Below the pieces are notes generated by a model. That model saw only the letters and a program-made list of their open reading frames with translations, was not told the origin of the DNA and did no database searches. A stretch of DNA of 64,000 bases. Origin: Candidatus Zixiibacteriota bacterium. Lineage in GTDB: Bacteria; Zixibacteria; MSB-5A5; SM23-73-2. Of this stretch, positions 15,736 through 27,000 are shown one piece after another (positions within the stretch are counted from its first letter, which is position 1; each line of letters starts with the position of its first letter). Location: assembly GCA_030615745.1 (NCBI GenBank), contig JAUWYR010000007.1:1-64000 (forward strand), read 5' to 3'. The translations under genes and the position numbers were made by a program.

Positions 15736-16614
15736 TCAACGCAATTTATAAATGATAAACCCTAAACTCACAAAAATCAAGCGCACAATAATCCCAGAAA
15801 AGACCAAAAACTTTAAAAAAGAATTAGCACGAAAATGCTTACGATAAAAATAATACATACTCCGATGATGCTCCAACTGCATCTTGAGCCTATTTTGAGA
15901 GGTGCTTTTTCCTAAATAATGAACGAAGGTAACAAAAGGAAAATAAAACACTTTCCATCCCTTTTTTTTAGCCCGGTAGCACAAATCGACATCCTCAACG
16001 TACATAAAATAGTTTTCATCCAGAAGTCCAATTTTGTCCAACATCTCCTTTTTGGCTAAAAGACAGGAGCCTGAAACCCAATCGACCTCCGCAGGTCTAA
16101 AGTGATCCAGATCTTTCAATAAGTATCTTTTCGACAATGGATTCCCAGGAAAAAGGCGGTTCAATATCGAATGACTCGATGAGATCGAAGTAGAAAGGGA
16201 GGGAAAAGTCCTTGCTGAATACAATAACTTACCTTCTTTGTCTATCATCTTACATCCTAAAATCCCAACATTTTCGTTTTTCTCCATAAAAACACATGCT
16301 TTTTCAAATCCTTTTTCTGGAAACACTGTGTCGGGATTTAAAAGCAAAATATAATCCCCTTTAGCTTTTTTTATCCCCTGATTACAAGCTTTAGTAAAAC
16401 CTAAGTTTTTCTGGTTAGAAAAAAGGCTCACCTCTGGGAATTTGTTTTTAACCATTTCGAAAGAATTATCTTTTGAGTGATTATCCACAACAAAAATCTC
16501 CGAAACAACATCTTCATAATCTTTTGATTTTAAAATCGATTCCAAACATCTTATAAGATATTCCCTAACATTGTAGCTAACAATTATAATAGAAAGCTTT
16601 TTTTTAACACTCAT
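15736..16614 (-). CDS. Family 2 glycosyltransferase (rhamnosyltransferase-like)
   Basis: 292 residues. A GT-A fold inverting glycosyltransferase: SIIIVSYNVREYLIRCL at the N-terminus, VDNHSKDN, KNLGFTKACNQGIKKA, LLLNPDTVF, and later VSGSCLLAKKEM and DEDYFMY-like NYFMYVEDVDLCYRAKK. This is the WbbL-like subgroup that often adds rhamnose to a lipid-linked glycan. A C-terminal hydrophobic segment (last ~30 residues) suggests membrane attachment. It overlaps the upstream gene by 4 bp (ATGA). The donor and acceptor are unknown. Confidence 0.88.
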   Translation of the reverse strand: MSVKKKLSIIIVSYNVREYLIRCLESILKSKDYEDVVSEIFVVDNHSKDNSFEMVKNKFPEVSLFSNQKNLGFTKACNQGIKKAKGDYILLLNPDTVFPEKGFEKACVFMEKNENVGILGCKMIDKEGKLLYSARTFPSLSTSISSSHSILNRLFPGNPLSKRYLLKDLDHFRPAEVDWVSGSCLLAKKEMLDKIGLLDENYFMYVEDVDLCYRAKKKGWKVFYFPFVTFVHYLGKSTSQNRLKMQLEHHRSMYYFYRKHFRANSFLKFLVFSGIIVRLIFVSLGFIIYKLR

Positions 16615-17327
16615 AATCTACCCAAAATGCTTAAAAGCCTGAGCTTCCAGACCATCCAAACAGCTTCCCGGACAATCTTTTTGGACATCTTGGATCTTCC
16701 TTCTCTTCTGTCCTCAAATACGATCGGGATCTCCTTAATTTTAAAACCCTTTTTCCAGGCTCTGAGACTCACCTCTATCTGAAAAGAGTAACCTTCGGAT
16801 TTAACTTTATCCAAATCCACACTTTCTAGGACCTTCCTTCTAAAACACTTGAAACCTCCAGTGGCGTCTTTAACTGGCAACCCAGTCACCAAACGAGTAT
16901 AGACATTAGCATAATAGGATAACAAAAGCCTGGACATAGGCCAGTTTATCACGTTAACTCCGGAGATATATCTTGATCCCAAGACCAGATCAGCTTCTTT
17001 TATCGCCTCCAAAAAAGATGGAATACATTTGGGATCATGGGAGAAATCAGCATCCATCTCGAATATATAGTCATATCCATTCTCTATTGCATATCTGAAT
17101 CCGGCTTTATAAGCAGTGCCCAATCCAGATTTTTTCTCACGATGTATCACAAAAATTTTTGAGTTTTTTTCAGCCATCTTATCTGCTAACTCTCCGGTTC
17201 CATCAGGGGAGTTATCATCCACTATTAAAACATCAATCGATTGATCCTTATCTAAAATCTCAGGAACAATCCTTTCTATATTCTCACTTTCGTTGTAGGT
17301 TGGTATGATAACTAAGGTTTTCATCAT
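16611..17327 (-). CDS. Polyprenol-phosphate mannosyltransferase-like glycosyltransferase (DPM1 type)
   Basis: 238 residues. Soluble DPM1-like family 2 enzyme that would load a sugar, typically mannose, onto polyprenyl phosphate. Motifs: VIIPTYNESENIERIVP, VDDNSPDGTGELAD, EMDADFSHDP, GSRYISG and TGGFKCFRRKVLE. It overlaps the upstream membrane protein by 4 bp and the downstream glycosyltransferase by 4 bp. The lipid-linked sugar could feed the membrane protein encoded upstream. Confidence 0.88.
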   Translation of the reverse strand: MMKTLVIIPTYNESENIERIVPEILDKDQSIDVLIVDDNSPDGTGELADKMAEKNSKIFVIHREKKSGLGTAYKAGFRYAIENGYDYIFEMDADFSHDPKCIPSFLEAIKEADLVLGSRYISGVNVINWPMSRLLLSYYANVYTRLVTGLPVKDATGGFKCFRRKVLESVDLDKVKSEGYSFQIEVSLRAWKKGFKIKEIPIVFEDRREGRSKMSKKIVREAVWMVWKLRLLSILGRL

Positions 17328-19750
17328 CTCCCCCTTAGAATTTTCCGATACAAAGGCTTTTTTAAAAAGCTAAAAAACAATCCAAAAAATATGAAAAGGA
17401 GGCTGATACCACTAACCCTTTTCGCAATTTTGTAGGACGGTGAGTCGAAAATAAATTTTACTTGATGACTCCCTTTATCTAAAAATACCGCTCTGAAGGT
17501 GTAGTTAGCCCGGTAGATTTGAGTCTTTTTTCCATCCACATAAGCTTTCCAAGCAGGATAATAATTTTCGCTTAAGAAAAGGAAGCCATCCTGTTGCATT
17601 TCCACATCCACTTTAAAACTGTTTATTCTGTAGTCATACACCTTAGCTGGCATAGGTTGGTTTGATGAAATCTTCGTGGTATCGGGTGAGATATTTGCAG
17701 ATGCATGGGCTAAGAAGATTTTCTGCCGAATGTCAAATTGCGGGTTTTTCAACTCTAAAAGGATTTTTTTTTCGTCTTTCTCCACCTCCCAAGAATATAC
17801 CGGAAATGCCCTGGGAAGATAATTAAGATTCTGATACACATATATTCCTTCGGCTTCAAAAACCTGTTTGATCCAGGGAGTATTTAGCTGCGAAGGGCTA
17901 AGGAGGTATTTGACATTTAGCAGGTTCATGAAATTTGGATGGGTTAGATTGGGATTTTGTAGATGGCGCCCGACGAACTCATCATAGATGCGCAAATGAT
18001 TGCCGTGCATAGCAGTAAGTGAGACCTCCTCAATCCCATACAGGGCCAAGTAGTTATCCGGGTAGCTTTTCGGAAGCATGAAAACCCGGAAAGGCTCCTC
18101 CTTCTGTCTCTCCTGGAGAAAATCGACCACCGAAGATTTTCGGTAGTATTGGTCGGGATCGACAACGATGATGAAACGGGAGTCAAAACGAAAAAGATCA
18201 ACTAAAGCTATAACTGCTAAAGCTCCCACAAACAGACCTTCCTTTAAAGCTCCTTTTAAATGGAGATGTAAGACGCCGTACCCCAGCCATAGAAGAAAAG
18301 TGGAGATCCACAATCCACCGATGATCCTGGGAATATTTTGCTCTAAAGCGGCTTTTTTTGCCGGTTTAATTCCACTGTAAAGTATGGCAATCCAGCCATC
18401 GAAGAATGACTTGCCTAACAGACTTATCACAATTGCAAGACCGGAATAAGCTATCACAAAAATGAAAGCTATCTTAAGAAATTTATCTGCCTGCACTTTG
18501 TCATCTTTTAATTTAAAGTAGTTTTCTAAACCCAACATGGCGATGGTTACTGTGGAGAAACAGAACAGAAAATTTATCATGCTGGGTCCCCGGAAGTTTT
18601 GAACTCCGGGAACTAAATGATAGAAGATCCTAAAAAACGGAGTCGTCCCCCCCAGAGCGTAGATAAAGGCTAACCCACCTAACCCTATGAAAAACCAGAT
18701 CAAGCGGCTGCGTCGATAAATGATGGTCACCATAGCCAAGAAAAAGGCAAGAAGTCCAATATACTCACTGTTCAGTTTGAAAGGATTCCGCCCCCAGTAG
18801 AAATTTCCCTGGGTGTGAACGTTGTCTCCACAAAATTCCGGAACGATCTCCGAAGCTAATTCCTCTAAATGCATAGACCAGGAGGTAGCATACTCATACC
18901 CACCCCTATCCTCTGTGTGCATGGTGCGCATAGAATGGGTCTTAAGATAAAGATAAGGAGAGAGCAGTTGAATCATGGAGATGGAGAGGCCCAGGATGAT
19001 GGAAATCACAAAATATGCTATATACTTAAGTATCTTTCTATTCCCTTTTCGGTAAATGTTCCAAATCTGGAACAAAAAGAACAAGCCCAATCCCCAGCAG
19101 GCAAAATAGGCCATCTGCATATGGGCAGAAAGGATAAGCAGGGCGAAGGCCAAACTGAAAAGGAGAAAGTGAAACAGTCGCCCACTTTTGCAAGCCCGAT
19201 TAAGGATCAAAAAAGCCAAAGGCGTAAGCGCCATGACAAACATCTTGCCGTCATGACCCGGGTAAACCAAAGAAACCAGGCAGGGGGAAAACATATAAAG
19301 CAACCCACCTAAGAAGGAGATCCCCTTTCTCAGGTTTAAACCCCTTAAAAAGTAAAACATGAATAGCCCCGCCAGAAAGACGTGAAGAACCAGCTTCAGG
19401 CTCATGACGTAGGTGACCGAAAGAAGAAGTTTTAAGATCGATGTGGGGTAGAATATGTCGCCATGCATGCCGTCCACAAAAGGCATCCCTCCATGAATAT
19501 AAGGGTCCCAAAGAGGGATGGTGTGATAAGTCTCCCAGAAATTTTTATAGAAGGTATCCCAGAAGACCCTGGAACTCATGGCATCGGTGCCATAAAGCAT
19601 CTGATCGGAGAACACAAAATCTCTGAATAGGATAATTGTCGAAACGAAAAGCAGTGCAATTATAAGAGTTGTCTGGAGACGAAGATGTTTTTTCCAGAAT
19701 GACTTTGCCTTTCTTTTATTAACCTTTTTTTGATGTTTTCCCTTGGTCAT
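17324..19750 (-). CDS. YfhO-like polytopic membrane protein
   Basis: 808 residues. There are about a dozen hydrophobic segments and a large non-membrane C-terminal region, followed by one last hydrophobic segment near the end (ISLLFIFFGLFFSFL). The first loop DPYIHGGMPFVDGMHGDIFYP and the SENYYPAWKAYVDG segment near the C-terminus are the marks of YfhO family (GT-C-like) proteins, which use lipid-linked sugars to glycosylate surface polymers. It is cotranscribed with the DPM1-like enzyme, which could supply the donor. The substrate is not known. Confidence 0.8.
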   Translation of the reverse strand: MTKGKHQKKVNKRKAKSFWKKHLRLQTTLIIALLFVSTIILFRDFVFSDQMLYGTDAMSSRVFWDTFYKNFWETYHTIPLWDPYIHGGMPFVDGMHGDIFYPTSILKLLLSVTYVMSLKLVLHVFLAGLFMFYFLRGLNLRKGISFLGGLLYMFSPCLVSLVYPGHDGKMFVMALTPLAFLILNRACKSGRLFHFLLFSLAFALLILSAHMQMAYFACWGLGLFFLFQIWNIYRKGNRKILKYIAYFVISIILGLSISMIQLLSPYLYLKTHSMRTMHTEDRGGYEYATSWSMHLEELASEIVPEFCGDNVHTQGNFYWGRNPFKLNSEYIGLLAFFLAMVTIIYRRSRLIWFFIGLGGLAFIYALGGTTPFFRIFYHLVPGVQNFRGPSMINFLFCFSTVTIAMLGLENYFKLKDDKVQADKFLKIAFIFVIAYSGLAIVISLLGKSFFDGWIAILYSGIKPAKKAALEQNIPRIIGGLWISTFLLWLGYGVLHLHLKGALKEGLFVGALAVIALVDLFRFDSRFIIVVDPDQYYRKSSVVDFLQERQKEEPFRVFMLPKSYPDNYLALYGIEEVSLTAMHGNHLRIYDEFVGRHLQNPNLTHPNFMNLLNVKYLLSPSQLNTPWIKQVFEAEGIYVYQNLNYLPRAFPVYSWEVEKDEKKILLELKNPQFDIRQKIFLAHASANISPDTTKISSNQPMPAKVYDYRINSFKVDVEMQQDGFLFLSENYYPAWKAYVDGKKTQIYRANYTFRAVFLDKGSHQVKFIFDSPSYKIAKRVSGISLLFIFFGLFFSFLKKPLYRKILRGR

Positions 19751-20479
19751 TTATCCTTGCTTTCTTTTTTGGGCTACACATATATACCCTAAAGCAAAAA
19801 TCTTTTCCTTATCAAAAACTTTATCTAACAAATAGCAAGGTTTCACGCAAAACCACTTATTAATGAAAAAGACAATCTTTTTTATTATCGGAATATGCCA
19901 GAACAAACAGACGAAAATTGTTGAGAACTGATGTCCTAAGAAGCTAAAAATCCCCCCTTGTAACGTAATCTCTAAAACTTCAAAACCTGCATTTTCTAAT
20001 AGAGACCTGAGACCGTATTTTGTATATCTGAAAAAACCATTAGGTTCTTCGTGCAAGCGGGCAAGGTGCGGGACTGAAAGTATTAACATTCCACCTTTTT
20101 TTAATATTCTATTGATTTCCGCAATCGCCTGGAAGGGATTTTGCACGTGTTCTAAAACTTCAAAGCACACAGCAGAGTCATAACTATTATTACTTATCAT
20201 ATCCATATTCTGAATGTCACCCACAAAATTGACTTCCGCTACACGCCTCTCTATGTCAAAAGTATCATATTGAGTAACTTTATTCAGAATAAGCTCTTTG
20301 TATGGCATATCTCCGCAACCAATATCTATAAGTTTCCCGCAAGCGTATGCAAGAATAGCTGGCACTTTTACTTGGTAATCACCATAAGTCGCCGGTGAAA
20401 AGAACCTCCGTTGTTTAGCGTTTCTTAGTTCTTTATTCACCCTTAACCTATTCCTCTTCAATAGCTTTTCTTTGGTCAT
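19751..20479 (-). CDS. Class I SAM-dependent methyltransferase
   Basis: 242 residues. The Methyltransf_11-type SAM fold shows motif I KLIDIGCGDMPYKEL, then CFEVLEHVQNPFQAI and LKKGGMLILSVPHLARLHE. A hydrophobic stretch near residue 190 may touch the membrane. It directly abuts the YfhO-like gene. It could methylate a glycan or lipid intermediate of the cluster; the substrate is inference. Confidence 0.85.
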   Translation of the reverse strand: MTKEKLLKRNRLRVNKELRNAKQRRFFSPATYGDYQVKVPAILAYACGKLIDIGCGDMPYKELILNKVTQYDTFDIERRVAEVNFVGDIQNMDMISNNSYDSAVCFEVLEHVQNPFQAIAEINRILKKGGMLILSVPHLARLHEEPNGFFRYTKYGLRSLLENAGFEVLEITLQGGIFSFLGHQFSTIFVCLFWHIPIIKKIVFFINKWFCVKPCYLLDKVFDKEKIFALGYICVAQKRKQG

Positions 20480-20543
20480 CTTTTCCTTAACTCAAAACCT
20501 ATGTTTGTCTAATCTTACTAACCTGACATATAGAATCTTCAGT

Positions 20544-21428
20544 CTAAAGCCGAAATGATACAGCTAATCCCAAGATTTCCGCCGTTGTCATCCACAGGCG
20601 AGAAAGCAAAGCGATTAAGGTAGCTACCGGCAAGGGAAAATAGTTTGACAGATATATAACCAAAAGTCCCTCCCTCACCCCCAACCCTCCCGGAACAAAA
20701 ACACTCAAGAAACCAACGATGTAGGAAAAGACAAAAGTCGAACCTATAAACGGTGCGAGGTTCCAGGAATAGGGGGTCAAAGATCTGATAAAAATGTTGA
20801 AAGCTACTCCGTAAACACACCAGCTCAGCATGAAAAACAAGGTAAAAGCCAGATTATGTCGAAAACTTAAATTGATCTTAAGTTGCTCCTTTTTCAAAAT
20901 TTTTAAAAAAAAATTGAGTAATTTTTCTATCCAAGAAGGATGAAGTATAATAAGTAGGATCAAACCTAAAACGAGATAGAAGGGGGTAGGGAGATGACCA
21001 AACAATCTTTTCCCAGATAGTAAAACCACCAAGATCAATCCACCCACAATATTAAAGGCTTGATTTAGTATTGCTGAGGTGAAAGTAGCACTCTTGGGAA
21101 TTCCCTCTTTCTCGCAAAGATAAACCATGCCCATTATAGACCAGACCTTTCCAGGAACATATTTTCCCATACTGGAATAAAACCAGATTTTAAATGCTTT
21201 TTTAAACCCTAAGGTATAGCCTAATCCAGAAAGGAGTTTCCTCCAAATCTGAATTAAAAAAACAAAATTAAATATAACTAACAAAATGGATACAGTCAAT
21301 AGCTCGTATCGAAATTGCCACTGATATTGTGATACCAAACTCCAATTCTTATATATATATCTTATAAAGAAAAAAAGAATCGCTGCCACTATTATCATCT
21401 TGATATGATACCCTTTATTTTTAAACAT
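20544..21428 (-). CDS. Lysylphosphatidylglycerol synthase-type membrane protein (UPF0104)
   Basis: 294 residues, about seven to eight membrane segments. FVPGGLGVREGLL and WSIMGMVYLCEKEG are marks of the LPG_synthase_TM / UPF0104 flippase-like family. Members without the catalytic domain, like this one, are common in glycolipid clusters and are suspected lipid transporters. It has glycosyltransferases on the same strand on one side and a methyltransferase on the other. Confidence 0.82.
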   Translation of the reverse strand: MFKNKGYHIKMIIVAAILFFFIRYIYKNWSLVSQYQWQFRYELLTVSILLVIFNFVFLIQIWRKLLSGLGYTLGFKKAFKIWFYSSMGKYVPGKVWSIMGMVYLCEKEGIPKSATFTSAILNQAFNIVGGLILVVLLSGKRLFGHLPTPFYLVLGLILLIILHPSWIEKLLNFFLKILKKEQLKINLSFRHNLAFTLFFMLSWCVYGVAFNIFIRSLTPYSWNLAPFIGSTFVFSYIVGFLSVFVPGGLGVREGLLVIYLSNYFPLPVATLIALLSRLWMTTAEILGLAVSFRL

Positions 21429-21447
21429 GACTTATTAGGAAAATTAT

Positions 21448-22641
21448 CTAAATAGATTCATAAATAGCTTTAAGCTTTTTGGAAATTGATCGGGGGGTGA
21501 AGTTTTCATGAACAAAGGTATAACCCTCCTCAGATACTTTCTTCCTTAGCACTTCATCCTCAAAATATCTCTTCAAAGCTTTGGCTAAGGCTTCTGGATC
21601 TTTCTCTGGAACCAAAAGACCTGTTTTCTCATGAAGAACAACATCTACGATTCCACCTGATTGGGTTCCTATCACCGGAGCTTTACATGACATTGCCTCC
21701 ATCAAAACCATGCCTAAACCTTCAGCTTCCATCTTCCAATCAGTTACCGAGGGGAGAACAAACACCTGGCTTCTATTATAGAAAAAAATAAGATCTTTCT
21801 GCGGTATGTTGTGCAGGATTTCTATCACATTCTCCAGACCTAAATCCTTTATCATCCGCCTTATCTTTCCCTCCTCTGGTCCACTACCAATGATGGTAAG
21901 TTTAAAGTTGACATTCTCATTCTTCAATATACCGCAAGCCCCTATCAGATACTCATATCCTTTCCTTTCAATCAATCGTCCAATACTCAGAATGTGTCCC
22001 ATTTCAGTCTGTTTGTCTTCCAGAGGATAGAATTTTTTGTCATCGAAAGGCATAGGAAACGTCCAAATCCTTTCCTTTGCTATTCCCAGCTGAGAAGAAA
22101 GCAAATCTTTCAGATAAGTGGAAATAGCTGTTACGGCCACAACCTTTTTGAAAATTAATCTTGCCATAGGCAAAGCCCAGCGAAATTTTCTCAAGATGAA
22201 AATATCTGATCCGTGGGTAGTCAGAATCAAAGATATGGGATTGGTTAGAGAAAGTAAATGCCCTACAACCCCTGCGGGTATCCACCAGTGACAGTGGAGA
22301 ATTCGTATCTTTTCCTTTTTTATAATCTTTAAAGCATTAAAATAGAATGATAAAAGAAAAAACAAAAAGACAAATTTGCTGAAGAAACTACGAAACACCT
22401 GCTCATGCATATCACCTCGGTAAGCCAGAGTCTCAAACTGAGGGAGCTGGTAACGGAATCTATAAACCCTCAATCCATCTATAATCTCTTTAAGGGGCAA
22501 ACCCTTCTGATGAGGAGCTAACACGTAGATCTCAAAATCATCTGCCAGCTCTTTCATCAAAGTGAAGATAAACTGACCCGCAGAATCCTCACGATAACGG
22601 ATGAAATTATGAGTTAGAACCAAAACTTTCTTGGAGTGCAT
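21448..22641 (-). CDS. Family 4 glycosyltransferase
   Basis: 397 residues, GT-B fold retaining enzyme. The N-terminal domain has YREDSAGQFIFTLMKEL, then LILTTHGSDIFILRKF. The C-terminal donor domain has LSIGRLIERKGYEYLI, EGLGMVLMEAMSCKAPVIGT (E-x7-E motif) and GIVDVVLHEKTGLLV. Normal length. It lies between the UPF0104 protein and a family 2 enzyme on the same strand, as part of the glycan cluster. Confidence 0.9.
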   Translation of the reverse strand: MHSKKVLVLTHNFIRYREDSAGQFIFTLMKELADDFEIYVLAPHQKGLPLKEIIDGLRVYRFRYQLPQFETLAYRGDMHEQVFRSFFSKFVFLFFLLSFYFNALKIIKKEKIRILHCHWWIPAGVVGHLLSLTNPISLILTTHGSDIFILRKFRWALPMARLIFKKVVAVTAISTYLKDLLSSQLGIAKERIWTFPMPFDDKKFYPLEDKQTEMGHILSIGRLIERKGYEYLIGACGILKNENVNFKLTIIGSGPEEGKIRRMIKDLGLENVIEILHNIPQKDLIFFYNRSQVFVLPSVTDWKMEAEGLGMVLMEAMSCKAPVIGTQSGGIVDVVLHEKTGLLVPEKDPEALAKALKRYFEDEVLRKKVSEEGYTFVHENFTPRSISKKLKAIYESI

Positions 22642-22657
22642 ATTTTAAAAGTATAGC

Positions 22658-23596
22658 TTATCTGGTAATCTTATTGCTTAACTCCTCTATCTTCTCTCTT
22701 AGATTTACAATTGCCTCAGCTAAAAATCCTAAAGCGAAAAAAGAAGCCCCTAATGACATACATAAGATAACCAAATACAAAAGCGGTCTATACCCTGTGT
22801 GCATAATTATTCTCAAGTATAGGGCAATAATACCAATAAAAACCCCTAAGATAAAAAGTCCCAGACCTAAAGAACCGAAAAAAAGCAAAGGCTTTTTCAT
22901 AAAGGATAGCTGAAATTTAACACTTAAAAGATCCAAAAAGCCTATTGGGATTCTCCAGAACCCGAATTTGGACTCTCCGTATTTCCTCGGATAAAGGGGA
23001 ATTTTGACCTCCCCAATTTTAAACCCCAATTCATTTGCCATAACCACCATGTATCTATGCCAATCCTTTCTCAAAACCGGAATCTCTTTTATTATCTTTT
23101 TTTTGAAAGCTTTAACCGAGTTCAAATCGTGGATTTTTATTCTAAAAATCGATCTGGAGAGTGTGTTATAAACAAAAGAGACGAATCTTTTCATCCCATA
23201 ATATCCCTGTTTCCATCCGCAGACCACATCATAGCCCTCATCTATTTTTTCAACAAGTTTTGGAATATCCTCAGGCATATATTGCAAATCAGCGGGCCAA
23301 AAAACAAAAATCTCACCTCTTGAATTTTCAAAACCGGTTAAAAGTGAATCTGTTACGCCTCGATTTGTCCGGTGTGATATCACCTTCAAAAAAGGATATT
23401 TTTCCTCACATCTTTTAGCCTCATCCAGGGTTTTGTCAGTTGAGCCATCATCCACTAAGATCACTTCACCTGAAAGCTTTGATCGCTCAAACATAAGAGA
23501 GAATTTTTCCATAAGGATGGGGATATTCTCCATCTCGTTATAAGCTGGAACAATGATAGAAACCTTTAAATTACCTGATTTTCCCATCATATCCAT
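22658..23596 (-). CDS. Membrane-bound family 2 glycosyltransferase (DPM/ArnC-like)
   Basis: 312 residues. A GT2 domain (SIIVPAYNEMENIPILME, VDDGSTDKTLDEAK, WPADLQYMPEDIPKLV) is followed by two membrane segments near residues 230-290, the layout of polyprenyl-phosphate glycosyltransferases such as ArnC. ATG 23596 is chosen because AAAGG lies 7 bp upstream; an in-frame GTG at 23620 is possible. It is the first gene of the minus-strand run, facing the 451-bp gap before the dockerin protein. Confidence 0.87.
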   Translation of the reverse strand: MDMMGKSGNLKVSIIVPAYNEMENIPILMEKFSLMFERSKLSGEVILVDDGSTDKTLDEAKRCEEKYPFLKVISHRTNRGVTDSLLTGFENSRGEIFVFWPADLQYMPEDIPKLVEKIDEGYDVVCGWKQGYYGMKRFVSFVYNTLSRSIFRIKIHDLNSVKAFKKKIIKEIPVLRKDWHRYMVVMANELGFKIGEVKIPLYPRKYGESKFGFWRIPIGFLDLLSVKFQLSFMKKPLLFFGSLGLGLFILGVFIGIIALYLRIIMHTGYRPLLYLVILCMSLGASFFALGFLAEAIVNLREKIEELSNKITR

Positions 23597-24047
23597 AAAA
23601 AGCCTTTGCGAAGCATTCACACGAATTTTTCGTTTTCAAATATATTTCTTTTAAAAACAAAAGTCAATAAAAATAACCTTTATATGCTAAGCTCGAAGAG
23701 TCCTTCGGACATTAATACTAATATTTATATCGACCTAAACATGATCTTTCATCTTGATAAAAAGACTCAATCACAAGAGCTTATGCAGGCTAACTCAACT
23801 TAAACCCCATTTAGAATAGCTTAAAAAAAGAATAAAACCTTATCTTTGTTACAATTTCCACAAGGACATTTTTTACTTGACAAATGGAAAAATATACTTA
23901 TATTATAATTAAAATATAGGTAAATACATCTAATAACATTGATGAGAGCAAGTGGATTCTTCCACTGCAGGAGAGTTATTTCCTTTCTGATTCAACTAAG
24001 AGATAAGTTAATTTAAAACTTTTTCACTTTAAAAATAGGAGGTTTTC
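23597..24047. other. Divergent gap between the glycan cluster and the dockerin gene
   Basis: Very AT-rich and without a convincing gene. It holds the promoter at 23877-23904 and a strong AGGAGG ribosome binding site (24038-24043) for the dockerin gene. Confidence 0.6.
23877..23904 (+). promoter_or_regulatory. Promoter of the large dockerin gene
   Basis: TTGACA at 23877-23882, 16-bp spacer, TATATT at 23899-23904; a TATAAT at 23904-23909 is at the wrong spacing. The leader before ATG 24048 would be about 135 nt. Confidence 0.5.
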
Positions 24048-27000
24048 ATGAGAGTAGCTAAAGTTTTTGTGGTTGCTCTTCTTGTAGCTTTGGTTTTTTG
24101 TTTCTTTTTAACCACAAAAGTTAAGGCACAAGACCCAGACCCAGGAGCACCTGACACTGTGATTATTGCGAGAGAAGGAATCACCAGCACCACCGGATTG
24201 AGCTTTCAAGTTCCAATTGAAGTGCATAATGATCAGTTTCTCACTAAGATGAGTTTTTATCTAAAGATTATACAGAAGAATTTTGCCCGTTTTGATTCTT
24301 TCTCCTTTGTGGACACACGCCTTTACAATGATTTGATATTACCACTCAGATACACTTCGTATATTGATACATCTGAAAATGAACCAGCTTGGATAGAAAT
24401 CATTCTCAGTGTCGAGGAGATAGAAGATACCCTTGCACCAGATACAGGACTAATTATCAGCTTATGGTTCACTGGGATCGACTCGGGTGAATTTGAAATT
24501 GTGGAGGAAGAATCGACTGTATTCATAAGTTTCCAGACGCTTTTTTATCCTCTATTTATTAGTTATCCTTGTAGTATATCTTATTATCCTGATCCTGATT
24601 CTACTGACACCCTATGGATAAAGAGAGGAGCGATTAAAGATACTGTGGGCATTTATGCCAAATATCCTGTGCCAGTTACAGCTTTTAATGATGAGATCTT
24701 ATCTGGATTCCATTTTCCATTTGTGTTCAGCGGAACTAATTTACCTGCCTTCAATAGCGTGAGTTTTAAGGGAACTGATTTAAAGTTCGATTCTGATACT
24801 ATCTTTTGGTGGGATTACGACACAAGCAAGGTAGATGGAGAAGGTGAGGATACTGCTTTTCTTAAAATTGAGATCAAAAATTTAAATAAGGACACCCTTC
24901 TCATATCTGGAGATAAAAACAATCTTTTTTCTTTATGGCTGAACGCAGATACTTTGGATGGGAACTTTTCTTTGTATACTGATAAAATTTTGGGCTTTGG
25001 TGACCTTTTGTTCATTGACACTTCGGCTGGATTTCGCCCTGAGTCTTACGGCTATTCCTGTACAACTTTTACATATAAACCAGGAGATATAACGGCTAAT
25101 AGCAATGTAAACAACGTTGATCTCTTCTATCTCATGGTTTACCTTTTCCTCCCTCCTGAGGAAAGTTCTTCAGGTGAAATGATATACGATTTCAGTCTAC
25201 TGAATCGAGCCAAAGATCAGAACTTATTAAAATTAGCTGAAATCTCTGCTGAGAATGAGACAACCTTTTCACAGATTCTATTCAGAGGAGATATCAATGG
25301 AGATTCACGCACAGATCTGGGAGACCTATTCTATTTTTCCAGATACTTCCAGGTGGAGGAGTCTGAAACCTTAAAATATGGCTGGGCAGATCCTCAAGAG
25401 GTTCTGACCAGTGAAAATGATACACTGAGAATAAATCTAAGAAAGGGATATGCTGGTCAAAAAGTCCCAATATTAGTAGAAATTTACAACAAAGATTCAC
25501 TTTCAGCCATCGATATTCCTTTACAAATAAAGATCGAAGATACCTCAAAAATCCGTTGCGATTCCATAATTTTTACTAATCCGTATGATACACTGAGATT
25601 TGATTGGGAATGGGCTACCTGGGATGAGGATTATGATAAAGATACAACCAATCAAGATCTTTTAATTGTTGTTTCAACTTTGGGAAACGAAGATTTTCCA
25701 TACCTACCAGCAAATACACCGGGTCATCCTGATTCCTTCTTCATCCTCTGGTGTGAGATTAAAAATGATCTCATCTCTGATTCATCCTACATAAAACCAG
25801 CGTCTTTACTTCCCTCACACAATCTTAGCTTCTTTGACACAGGAACCGGCTACAGCTTTATCCCGGTGATTGATCTATCCTTTGTGGATACAATATATGC
25901 TGATTTCGGAGATGCTCCTGACAACACCTGGGGTTATGATGGAGGGTTCCCCACTATATTTAATAGTGTAAATGTAGATTCTGGAAGACAAGCTCCATTT
26001 CACAAAACAACTATATATGAGTGGTTAGGAGGACCTGAAGATACAACCACAAAGGAGTGGAATGCCAAGGTAGGAGTGATGGATGAGGACAGCTCGAATG
26101 CAGAGTTTTACTTTTATATGACAGAAAAAGATTCTTGTTTAAATGGATGGTTTGTTATTCCCATCAGCGTAGCAAATGACACCCTTGATGTAATCCGGTA
26201 TCTAAATGTATTATATGATAGAAATAACGACCTTGAGTGGAATAAAAACCAATCAGATGCAGAGTGGGTGGTGCAGAACAAAATAATAAAAATAGAGCCC
26301 GGTAAAACAGAAAAGACAATTTTGGATAGCTTTTATCTAAATATAACTCTGTCAGATACCATTAGATGGACACGATTCACTTTAACCAGAGAACCGATTA
26401 AATTTGGAGGTGATACCCTCTGGGATGGAAGCGGACCTAAAGGTGGATGGGAATATGGAGAGACTGAGGATTTTCCCTTTACCTTACTGTCCGAAAACCA
26501 AGTTCAAAGTAAAGAAATTTTTTCCATAAAAGTAGATTCTCTAACCCCTGTCCCTGATACTGGCAAATATTTCACAGTTACTGTTGCCAACTATGGTATA
26601 TCTGTAGATAGTCTTTCTTTAACTTGGGCTTTTCTCGATACTTTTATATGTTGCACCGACTCACTTGAAATCGAGCTAATATCAGGACCAGATACTCTTA
26701 ATTTCGATTTACCTCGTGATTCGGTAGAAGAATTCGTATATCACGCGCAATTTGTACCTCCGGCTAATAAGCGAGAATGTAGAATTTACTGGAAGGTAAG
26801 CAAAAATTCAGGAGATGGGACAAAACTCGTAGCGTCTACTGTAGGAAAATTGGAAGAGTCAGCCCTCCCTTACTTTGTTTTTTTGAACCCCTCAGGAGAT
26901 AGTATCTCCTTGAGGGACACTACCATAAGTTATTATGGAGGGGTGATTGATCTAAAGTTCAATGTCAAAGACCCAGACAATGATTATCCAGTTACTGTAA

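Noticed and set aside
18869-19312. 147-codon plus-strand frame opposite the YfhO-like gene
   Set aside because: Low-complexity, charged translation with no ribosome binding site, lying fully antisense to a clear membrane protein gene.
23606-23803. 65-codon plus-strand frame before the dockerin gene
   Set aside because: No recognisable domain or Shine-Dalgarno, AT-rich composition, and it starts inside the glycosyltransferase 5' end.
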